From Deltaproteobacteria bacterium (GTDB lineage: Bacteria > UBA10199 > GCA-002796325 > JACPFF01): a stretch of 42,110 bases of DNA. Under the pieces are notes generated by a model. That model did no database searches and had not been told where the DNA came from. It saw only the letters and a list, made by a program, of their open reading frames with translations. Positions 36,180 to 42,110 of the stretch are shown here, one piece after another. Position numbers and translations under genes: made by a program. Each line of letters begins with the position of its first letter. The stretch's first letter is position 1. The stretch is from the NCBI GenBank assembly GCA_016183065.1, contig JACPFF010000014.1:1-42110 (forward strand), in the 5' to 3' direction.

Positions 36180-37295
36180 ATGAGAAATTACTGTAGAAAA
36201 TTTTCGTGGTTCGTATTGTTCTCAGGTGTAGCGTTCTCGACCCATTGTGGCAGCAGCAGTGCACCAACAACAGAAACACCGGCCGCCGCAACAACAGGTA
36301 TCGCCCTCAATACTGCCGCAGATTTCAGCGCATCGGCTGCGGCCTCGATCTCCAAACGTCTGACAAAGACCACCACTGGCGTCTGTACGGATTTATCTGA
36401 TCTTACCATGGATGACCCAATCTTAACAGATGGATTAGACTGCGATGGAGACCTTGGAAAAGTCGCTCACGTCACGCCCACTCAATATGCGATCGCCTTC
36501 AAACGCGTTACGCTGATAAATACCGACGACCCGAACGTGGCAAATATAGACCTGGTAGCGGATACCGGAACGCTCGCGAATTCCGAGGTCGTCAATTTTA
36601 CGACCGACGACACGTCGGAAAGCGTCATCACCATTGAGCCGGGCGACCTGACCGCCGGAACATATACTGGCATTGAAGCGGAGCTCTATTATTTCCAAAT
36701 GACATTTCCTGTGGCGGACGTTACACAAAATGTTCGCATATATATGAGCGATGATGATTTTACCGCAGAGGCGGCGGATAGAATAGGCTTGGGCCCGCAT
36801 CATCAGGGCGACGTTACGCTTATTGGCGATGATGGGGTGGAAGATGGATGGGTTGACTCCACGTGGTTATCAGCAAATCTATCAACGACGCGCGAAAATC
36901 AGTCAGAATCTCCTCAAAATGGTGTTGCCGGAATGGACAGCGAAACATCGCACTGGCGCGGTTTCTTCGGAAATGCTGATTTTTGGAACGGAGCGGCATT
37001 ACGGCAGGGGGCCAATCAGGACGTGTATCTCTACGCTGTCGATTTTAGCACACCACTGGTAATTCCCGACCCATCAACCATAACAGACCTGACCACTATC
37101 ACTGTAACATTTTCTGTGGCTGACACATTCTACTACGAAGATTGTCCTCCGGATGGCTCTGCGGTAGGTTCGGCATATCCAGGGTTCTACCCGGGAGATG
37201 GCGGAGATGCTGGTGGAGGCGGGTGCACGGGTCCGGGTGCGACTGAAAGCGAGTGGGCTCCCATGACTCCAACCGCAATTATTACGTATGATTGA
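36180..37295 (+). CDS. Predicted lipoprotein of unknown function
   Basis: A 371-residue protein that I do not recognise. The first 23 residues are a signal peptide with a hydrophobic core and a Cys (STHC) that could be lipidated, though the lipobox is atypical. A Ser/Thr/Ala-rich linker follows. The rest looks beta-rich, with Asp-rich loops (DGLDCDGDLG, MSDDDFTAEAADR) and a Gly-rich segment near the C-terminus (GDGGDAGGGGCTG). It is divergent from the large secreted protein gene. Its base composition is less G+C-rich than the genes to its left, so it may be a recent arrival or fast-evolving. Confidence 0.65.
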   Translation: MRNYCRKFSWFVLFSGVAFSTHCGSSSAPTTETPAAATTGIALNTAADFSASAAASISKRLTKTTTGVCTDLSDLTMDDPILTDGLDCDGDLGKVAHVTPTQYAIAFKRVTLINTDDPNVANIDLVADTGTLANSEVVNFTTDDTSESVITIEPGDLTAGTYTGIEAELYYFQMTFPVADVTQNVRIYMSDDDFTAEAADRIGLGPHHQGDVTLIGDDGVEDGWVDSTWLSANLSTTRENQSESPQNGVAGMDSETSHWRGFFGNADFWNGAALRQGANQDVYLYAVDFSTPLVIPDPSTITDLTTITVTFSVADTFYYEDCPPDGSAVGSAYPGFYPGDGGDAGGGGCTGPGATESEWAPMTPTAIITYD

Positions 37296-37395
37296 TGTCG
37301 CCTTGGTGTGGGCTCGTAGATGATTTTCGAACTGCGTGCGAGGAATGCTCATTGGCGGCATGATATTGTCCCTCTTTCAATTACAGTATAGACAT

Positions 37396-37755
37396 TGAAT
37401 CGAAGACCCGGGCCGGGGTGGCGACGAGGCCCAGGCCCGGGAGCGCTCGGTGGCCGGTGTACGCCGGCGTCGTGAGGAGCGCTGCGCGGACGGGGGTCGG
37501 CGCCCCGAGGTTCGGGTTGAGGAGGAAGCGCACCGCCCCGAACGGGGCATACGCATAGCGCTGCACGACCTGGCCCTTGCTGTACAGAATCCCGGCGTGA
37601 GTCGCGCTCGCCTTCCCCTCCGTCACCAGCCACGCCGAGCCGAGCGGATCCGGGTGGATGTAGACGAGCGGCGTCGGATCATCGGTGGTCAGCCACGGCG
37701 CCCCCGTGTCCCCCGCGGGGAGGCGCATTTTGCCCAGGCACGCCTGAATCCCCAA
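37396..37755 (-). pseudogene. RHS-repeat core fragment
   Basis: A fragment of about 115 codons from the conserved core of an RHS/YD-repeat protein. It shows YIHPDPLGSAWLVTEG, then VVQRYAYAPFGAV, then YTGHRALPGLGLVATPARVFDS. These correspond to the family's H-D-x-LGS, YDPFG and G-x-x-D-x-x-TGL-x-x-x-x-ARxYD landmarks. RHS proteins are large secreted toxins or surface proteins. Here no upstream part and no toxin tip remain: the frame stops right after the ARVFDS core and its 5' side abuts the broken IS4 transposase. It is very G+C-rich. It is a remnant, not a working gene. Confidence 0.75.
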
Positions 37756-37756
37756 G

Positions 37757-38188
37757 TCAGATCAGGACGTTGCGTAGCGTATGACGTACCCTGGGGGTTT
37801 CAATCGTGGTGGAGTCCAAAGCCAGCACGTCGCCGTGAAAGCGGAATCCGTTGGCACGTGGAATAAGTGTGCGGGCACGGCCCAGAGCATAGGCAAAAAC
37901 ATTTTCGAGAATGGCGATGGGGCGTAATTTGTTGGCATCAGCCAGTGTGCTACGGCAGACGGCATGAAAGCCCAGCTTCTTGATGAGCCGGTCATCGTGG
38001 CAAAAAACCCGTTCAATGGCGCGGATGGAATCCTGTCGGCTGAGCTGGGAAAATAGAAGAGAGCCGAACCATGTCCAGCAATCTAGGGTGCGCACCCCTT
38101 TATCGCCCTCATGTGCAGTCACCCAAGACTGAAATTCGGAACGCGGAATCAATTTGACGATTTGATGAAAAACTGTATTTTGAGCCAT
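37757..38188 (-). pseudogene. Truncated IS4-family transposase (DUF4372-type N-terminus)
   Basis: The start at 38188 (MAQNTVFHQIVKLIPR) has GGAGGG eight bases upstream. The 130 or so conserved residues match the N-terminal half of IS4-family transposases with a DUF4372 domain, through WTWFGSLLFSQLSRQDS and up to the first catalytic Asp in LALDSTTI (about 37802). The sequence then departs into a short unrelated tail and stops at 37757. The other catalytic residues (second Asp, Glu) are missing, so the element cannot transpose on its own. The element's promoter-proximal end should lie near 38270-38290, next to the radical SAM remnant. Confidence 0.85.
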
Positions 38189-38844
38189 GACGTCCGACCC
38201 TCCGTGGAAAACGTTTGTGAGTGTGGTAACCCGCAAACGCCCATAGAATCGGACGTTTTTCAATCTAATGCTTAATTAAACCGGACAGGCGTGTAGCTTC
38301 TTATGCCGAGATGGTGGAAGAGGCCTCCCCCTATGTTGTTCCTGATTGGCTTCCCATTGTTTGGCATGGCGGAGAGCCCCTCATGGTTGGAATAAAGAAA
38401 TTCGAAAGGTATTTAAATATTCAAAAAGAATTTCAGGATAAACTAACCATTCAAAATATTATTCAAACCAATGCCACTTTTATCAATGAGGATTGGATCA
38501 AGTTATTCAAAGAATATAATATTCGTATTGGCATCAGCCTTGATGGTGACGCAACAATGCATAATCAGCATCGTAAATTTGCAGGTGGCTTAAATTCTTA
38601 TTCAGTCATTGAGGAGAAAATCACACGACTCAAAGAAGAAGGAATTCCCTTTGGAACGTTGGGTGTTTTGACGGAGAAAAAATATGTGCCGGCAAAACAA
38701 ATTTACAAGCATATGAGCCAGATAGGAGTGAACTGTTTTGATTTTACCCCGGCAATCTATGATGAAGAAGATGCCTGTGCACTAACCAATAAAACTTATT
38801 TTCGTTTTTTTAAAGAACTTTTTGATGCGCACCAAGAGAATTTT

Positions 38845-38880
38845 CAAGAAGAGGTACAAATACAAGAAGAGGTACAAATA
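38845..38880 (+). repeat. 18-base tandem duplication beside the IS insertion
   Basis: CAAGAAGAGGTACAAATA occurs twice in a row (38845-38862 and 38863-38880), giving a six-residue duplication in the radical SAM fragment. The second copy overlaps the target duplication by two bases. Confidence 0.85.
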
Positions 38881-38886
38881 AAAATT
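38879..38886 (+). repeat. Target site duplication, left copy
   Basis: TAAAAATT directly precedes the left end of the ISL3-family element and is repeated exactly at 40258-40265. Eight bases is the duplication length known for ISL3-family insertions. Confidence 0.95.
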
Positions 38887-40257
38887 GGGTCTTCTCCCCA
38901 TTGAGTGGGTAAATCTTAGAGGATGAAGTTGATTGGAGCCGCTCTGGCAGTGGATAAGAAAGTGATTGCGGAGGCGGAAAAACTTGGCATGACGATGGGA
39001 TGCTTAAAACAAGAAGGCTTGAGGACGAGTATTCCTTCCCCGGATTTCGTCCGTTGGCCCAAGTTCAGGGGATCTTCGGCGATCCGGATGCCCGTGTTAT
39101 CCGGCTTAAGCGACGTCAAAAAAAACAAACTGCGGCCCGTGCGGGACTATTCACGGAAGCTTCTACGACCGGAAGGTGCGTCGTATTCGCGATCTGTCCT
39201 GCGGCGACAAGAGAATCTATCTCGAAGTGGAGGTTCGGAGAGTGTTCTGCCGGGAGTGCCGGGCCGTGAAGCAGGAGAGACTGCCTTGGACCGCCGACAA
39301 TCCGTTCTACACCAAGAGATTCGCCTTTATGGTGGGACGGCGGTGCCGGGTGATGACAATTCGGGATGTGGCCAAGGAGTTCCGGCTGGACTGGAAGACG
39401 GTCAAGGAACTGGACTGTCAGTACATGCGGGAACAGATCAGGCGGACCGGAGTTCCCGCGCCTTCCGTCATCGGGATCGACGAAATCTCGATGAGGAAGG
39501 GCCACACTTATCGGATCGTGGTGAGCGATTTGATACGACGGCGAGCCATCTGGTTCGGAGGCATCGACCGGTCGGAAGAGAGCATGAACCTGTTTTATCC
39601 CTGGCTGGGGCCCAGGAAGGCCAAGAAGATCCGCTTGGCGGTCATGGATATGTGGAAGGCCTTCGAGAAGTCGGCCAAGAAGAATATCCCGCAAGCGGCC
39701 ATTCTTTACGACAAGTTCCATGTGATGCGGCATTTGGGAGAAGCGTTAGACAAGGTCCGGAAGCAGGAATATGCACGGTTGGCGGGAGAGGACCGGTCGT
39801 TCATCAAGGGACAGAAATACACGCTTCTGTCGCGGAAACAAAATCTGGACCTGGATGGGAAAAGGTCGCTGAAGAAACTGCTTCATGCCAACCGGCGGTT
39901 GAATACGGCCTATCTTCTGACAGAGACTTTTGGTCAGCTATGGAGCTACGAGAAGGAAGGCTGGGCGAGGAAGGGCTTCGAGCATTGGAAGGACGCTCTC
40001 AAATGGCAGAGGTTGGAACCTTATCAGAAATTTGTAGGTTTAATCGAACGGCATTGGGATGGGATTGCAGCCTATTGCCATCCCGACAACAAAGTGGCCT
40101 TGGGCTTCGTGGAAGGCTTGAACAACAAGATCCGGGTGATTCAACGGCGGGCTTACGGACTCCGAGACGAAGCATATCTCCATCTCAAAATCCTCACATG
40201 TATGCTGGAGGAAATCTGAAATGCTCTCAAATCACCCACTCAGTTTGGAGATGAGCC
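38887..40257 (+). mobile_element. ISL3-family insertion sequence, 1371 bp
   Basis: The ends are defined by imperfect inverted repeats. The left end starts GGGTCTTCTCC. The right end, read inward, starts GGCTCATCTCC. Of 24 terminal bases 19 match, including GAGTGGGT at positions 17-24 of each end. An 8-bp direct repeat TAAAAATT flanks the element. It carries a transposase in two overlapping frames and interrupts a radical SAM gene. It is G+C-richer than its target. The exact target duplication implies that the insertion is recent relative to sequence decay around it. Confidence 0.93.
39000..40219 (+). CDS. ISL3-family transposase, split in two frames by an A8 tract
   Basis: The N-terminal part is read from ATG 39000 (MLKTRRLEDEYSFPGFRPLA, through RLKRRQKK). 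The main part (in the frame of ATG 39176, to 40219) carries the zinc-finger Cys pairs (CGPCG, CRECR). It also has the DDE residues: Asp in VIGIDEISMRKGH, Asp in ILYDKFHVMRHL and Glu in GFVEGLNNKIR. The two frames overlap at AAAAAAAA (39118-39125). A -1 shift there turns RRQKKQTA into RRQKKTNCGPCG, restoring the family sequence. The heptamer A-AAA-AAA in the zero frame is a classical slippery site. The transposase may be made by programmed frameshifting or transcript slippage, or the copy may be broken by a one-base deletion. Confidence 0.85.
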
Positions 40258-40265
40258 TAAAAATT
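40258..40265 (+). repeat. Target site duplication, right copy
   Basis: TAAAAATT follows the right end of the ISL3-family element, identical to 38879-38886. Confidence 0.95.
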
Positions 40266-40688
40266 ATTCAGGATATCTCTTCTGTAATTGCTTATGAAAA
40301 AGGGGTTCTCCAAGAAGTCCCTCAGGTTTTGTGTGAGTTTGCTGGTGAATGTGGCAATGCCCTTTCCGTTTTGCCTAACGGAGATATTTTTCCATGTGAA
40401 TGCCTTGTAAATATACCGCGGTTCAAATTAGGAAATATTCAGAAGAATTCTCTAAAAAAAATTGTTGAAGGAAAGAAATTCCGCTACTTTGTTTCTGAAT
40501 ACAATAAATTGTCAAACCAACGTTATAATTGCAGATGGTTTTCTGTTTGTAAGGGAGGCTGTTTTCACCGACGCTTGCCAGAATGCAATGGAGATAAGGA
40601 GACGGATTATTTTTGTGCTGGTCGAAAAGCCCTATTTTGTCATATTGAAAAGGCTCTAACCGGAAAAGGCATAGATGGTAAGATTTAG
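40258..40688 (+). pseudogene. Radical SAM peptide maturase-like gene, C-terminal SPASM fragment
   Basis: This is the C-terminal half of the gene cut by the ISL3 element. It is a SPASM domain with the expected Cys pattern: CEFAGECG, then LPNGDIFPCECLV, KLGNIQKNSLKKIV, then CRWFSVCKGGC, and a last Cys pair in YFCAGRKALFC. These bind auxiliary 4Fe-4S clusters in sulfatase-maturase and peptide-modifying enzymes. An ATG inside the right end of the IS (40221) is in frame and lies one base after the transposase stop, so this fragment may still be translated. The gene overlaps the MFS exporter start by 14 bases, so they formed an operon. Confidence 0.85.
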
Positions 40689-41874
40689 GGAGACCGTAGC
40701 GCTCATTAGGCATAACCGGTTTGGACTTTTATTTATAAGTGATGCCATTTCCAACATCGGCGACTGGCTATCACTCATTGCCTTAATGATTTTATCCTAC
40801 GAAGAGACAGCGTCCCCCATGGGGGTAAGTGGAATTTTGATCGCAAGGGCCATTCCAACACTATTTTTAGGTATTTATGCCGGTGCTGTTGCAGATCGTG
40901 TGAGCCGAAAAAAAATTGTGATCATCTCGAATTTTTTACGAGGAATTACAATTTTACCTCTTGTTTTTACCCGGGACCCTCTCGTTCTATATCCGGTTGC
41001 ATTTATGGTGGCTGCTTTGGGGAGTTTCTTTAATCCTTCTATAGAGGCTTCTCTTCCCGGTTTGGTCGGGGAGAAACGGATTACCAGAGCAAACTCCTGG
41101 TTAAACGGGGGGAAAACAATCGCCATGATTTTGGGCCCTGCATTGGCAGCCATCAGCATTCAATATTTAGGTATTCACACAACATTTTTGCTTGATGCTA
41201 TTTCTTTTGTTTTCTTCGCAATTTTGCTTCTGTTTGTCCCGATCACCTCCAAAACAGCACTTCAGGAATATGAAAGGAGGGGGGTCTTGGAGGAAATTAA
41301 AGAAGGGTTCCAGTTTATCGGCCTGAACAAAATAATTTTAAAAATCTTGTTAAGCTATGGCGTTGCTTTCTGTGCCATGGGCGCTTTGGGAACGTTGGAG
41401 CTCGTTTTTTGTTCTGAGATTTTGAAAGTCGATACTCATATTTACGGAAAAATTGTTGCAATCGCTGGCGTGGGGGCTTTGGCAGGAAGTATTGTCTGTG
41501 CCGGTGTTGTCAAAGAAAAAGTAATGCGACTTTACATCTTGGGCATTATTTTATTTGGTTTAGGTATTTTCTTGTTTAGTTTTCAAACGGTTTTGCTGGC
41601 AACTATTCCCTTTTTGTTGATGGAGGGAGTTGGAGAGTCCTTTTTTTCTATTTGTGGGCGGAGTTATTTGCAACATGAAACTCCTAACGCAATGCTGGGG
41701 AAAACAATGGGCATCCGCGACTTAATGGAGAAATTTGGAATGCTCTCAGGGATGTTCCTTGCAGGAATTTTGGCAACGTATATCGATGTGAAGCTAATCT
41801 TGATGGGATTTGGAATTCTTTTGATACTGTCAAACATGGGGATGATTTTGAATGGCTTTTGGAAACGAGCGTAA
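40675..41874 (+). CDS. MFS exporter (MFS_3 / DHA3-like)
   Basis: A 399-residue major facilitator with about 12 predicted helices and the family signature GIYAGAVADRVSRKK between helices 2 and 3. It resembles MFS_3/DHA3-type efflux proteins (macrolide and enterobactin exporters). The gene appears intact, with no frameshift. It overlaps the end of the radical SAM gene by 14 bases, which suggests coupled expression and a role in exporting the product of that enzyme. With the upstream gene broken, its expression now probably depends on the IS element or on a new promoter. The composition matches the A+T-richer radical SAM fragments. Confidence 0.88.
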   Translation: MVRFRETVALIRHNRFGLLFISDAISNIGDWLSLIALMILSYEETASPMGVSGILIARAIPTLFLGIYAGAVADRVSRKKIVIISNFLRGITILPLVFTRDPLVLYPVAFMVAALGSFFNPSIEASLPGLVGEKRITRANSWLNGGKTIAMILGPALAAISIQYLGIHTTFLLDAISFVFFAILLLFVPITSKTALQEYERRGVLEEIKEGFQFIGLNKIILKILLSYGVAFCAMGALGTLELVFCSEILKVDTHIYGKIVAIAGVGALAGSIVCAGVVKEKVMRLYILGIILFGLGIFLFSFQTVLLATIPFLLMEGVGESFFSICGRSYLQHETPNAMLGKTMGIRDLMEKFGMLSGMFLAGILATYIDVKLILMGFGILLILSNMGMILNGFWKRA

Positions 41875-41933
41875 AACCTATAATGCTCCTTCTGAGCGAG
41901 GTTCATAAGTGGCTCTCTCTTGAGAAAATGAGA

Positions 41934-41966
41934 GGGGCTCTCCTTTGTTTCGTCAAGGGGAGCCCC
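41934..41966 (+). terminator. Strong hairpin after the MFS exporter gene
   Basis: GGGGCTC-T-CCTT and AAGG-G-GAGCCCC pair in a stem of 11 bp with one mismatch and a 9-base loop, 59 bases after the stop. No T-run follows (CCATCATCTATAC), so it is either an imperfect intrinsic terminator or a stabilising 3' structure. Confidence 0.5.
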
Positions 41967-42074
41967 CATCATCTATACACGACGCCATAAGTAATTGCCG
42001 ATATATTTAGGATGTGTTATGCCGGGGCATGACATTAAAAATAACCGTCCCGCACGCGGGATTAATATTACAGG
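41967..42074. other. Non-coding stretch at the right edge
   Basis: I see no gene here. A short palindrome, TCCCG-CACG-CGGGA, sits at 42048-42061, shortly before a possible start codon. It could be an operator or hairpin in a leader, or part of a mobile-element end. Confidence 0.3.
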
Positions 42075-42110
42075 ATGAAATTCGACGATCTGAAGATGCC
42101 CGTTACGATC
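42075..42110 (+). CDS. Possible start of a gene running off the window
   Basis: ATG at 42075 opens MKFDDLKMPVTI without a stop before the window ends, with ACAGG just upstream. Twelve residues are too few to name a family. Confidence 0.3.
   Translation, partial: MKFDDLKMPVTI

Larger units (their letters stand above)
38311..38886 (+). pseudogene. Radical SAM peptide maturase-like gene, N-terminal fragment (5' truncated)
   Basis: Central part of a radical SAM/SPASM enzyme. WHGGEPLMVGIKKFERYL, then IIQTNATFINEDWIKLF, then RIGISLDGD are hallmarks of anaerobic sulfatase-maturase and cyclophane-forming peptide maturase relatives. The N-terminal CxxxCxxC motif that holds the catalytic 4Fe-4S cluster is absent. 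The frame is open only from 38269, at the edge of the IS4 remnant, so the 5' end has been lost. At 38886 the gene is cut by the ISL3-family element. Joining codon 38884-38886 to 40266 restores one frame of 333 codons from 38311. The composition is clearly more A+T-rich than the core genes. Confidence 0.85.

Noticed and set aside
37450-37866. A 138-codon plus-strand frame over the RHS fragment
   Set aside because: The RHS core landmarks are on the minus strand; the plus-strand frame is Arg-rich and crosses the RHS/IS4 junction.
38923-40254. A 443-codon frame spanning the ISL3 element in a third frame
   Set aside because: It lacks the DDE and zinc-finger motifs, which lie in the other two frames. 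It is a shadow of the transposase.
1-42110. CRISPR arrays, rRNA and tRNA genes
   Set aside because: I saw no regularly spaced repeats and no cloverleaf or rRNA-like stretch. The only repeats are those listed.

Overview
The window looks like chromosomal DNA of a G+C-rich, Gram-negative bacterium with a deltaproteobacterial flavour in the broad sense (Myxococcota, Bdellovibrionota and related lineages). The reasons are SPOR and LytM envelope proteins, several predicted lipoproteins including an Asp-rich one, a von Willebrand A lipoprotein coupled to an MMPL exporter, a secreted protein with a thrombospondin type 3 repeat, and a VLCAD-like acyl-CoA dehydrogenase. I cannot place it more precisely from sequence alone.

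Positions 1-36000 are a dense, mostly housekeeping chromosome. A complete de novo UMP cluster, pyrR-pyrB-pyrC-carA-carB, reads leftward (7443 to 144) from a good promoter at 7561-7589. Next comes a leftward envelope/secretion group: an M23 peptidase, secA and an M20 dipeptidase. After an Asp-rich lipoprotein there are a TPR protein with an inositol monophosphatase (leftward), a glycerophosphodiester phosphodiesterase overlapping a double-RDD membrane protein (rightward), and a lytic transglycosylase. A tightly coupled leftward set follows: argS, a SPOR protein, lepA, lepB. A rightward MMPL exporter and VWA lipoprotein share a TAATG junction. Then, leftward, come a large secreted protein, an acyl-CoA dehydrogenase and a DUF167 protein, and finally a rightward lipoprotein of unknown function.

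From about 37.3 kb the character changes to a mobile-element graveyard: an RHS core fragment, a truncated IS4-family transposase, and an A+T-richer cassette of a radical SAM/SPASM peptide-maturase-like gene with an MFS exporter. The radical SAM gene has lost its N-terminal cluster-binding part and is split by an ISL3-family element (38887-40257). That element has 24-bp imperfect inverted repeats and an exact 8-bp target duplication (TAAAAATT). Removing the element and one duplication restores the reading frame exactly.

The most interesting signal in the core region is a palindrome-rich repeat of about 83-86 bp. It occurs intergenically beside pyrR (7703-7788) and also, in frame, inside carA (4010-4092), where it adds about 30 residues to the interdomain linker. 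This is comparable in concept to the Rickettsia palindromic elements that insert into genes. Other unusual points are a signal peptidase I with an N-terminal four-CxxC zinc-ribbon-like region, homopolymeric G tracts at two start regions and a C9 tract in carA, a terminator-like hairpin in the M23 gene leader, and an A8 slippery site that would rejoin two frames of the ISL3 transposase.
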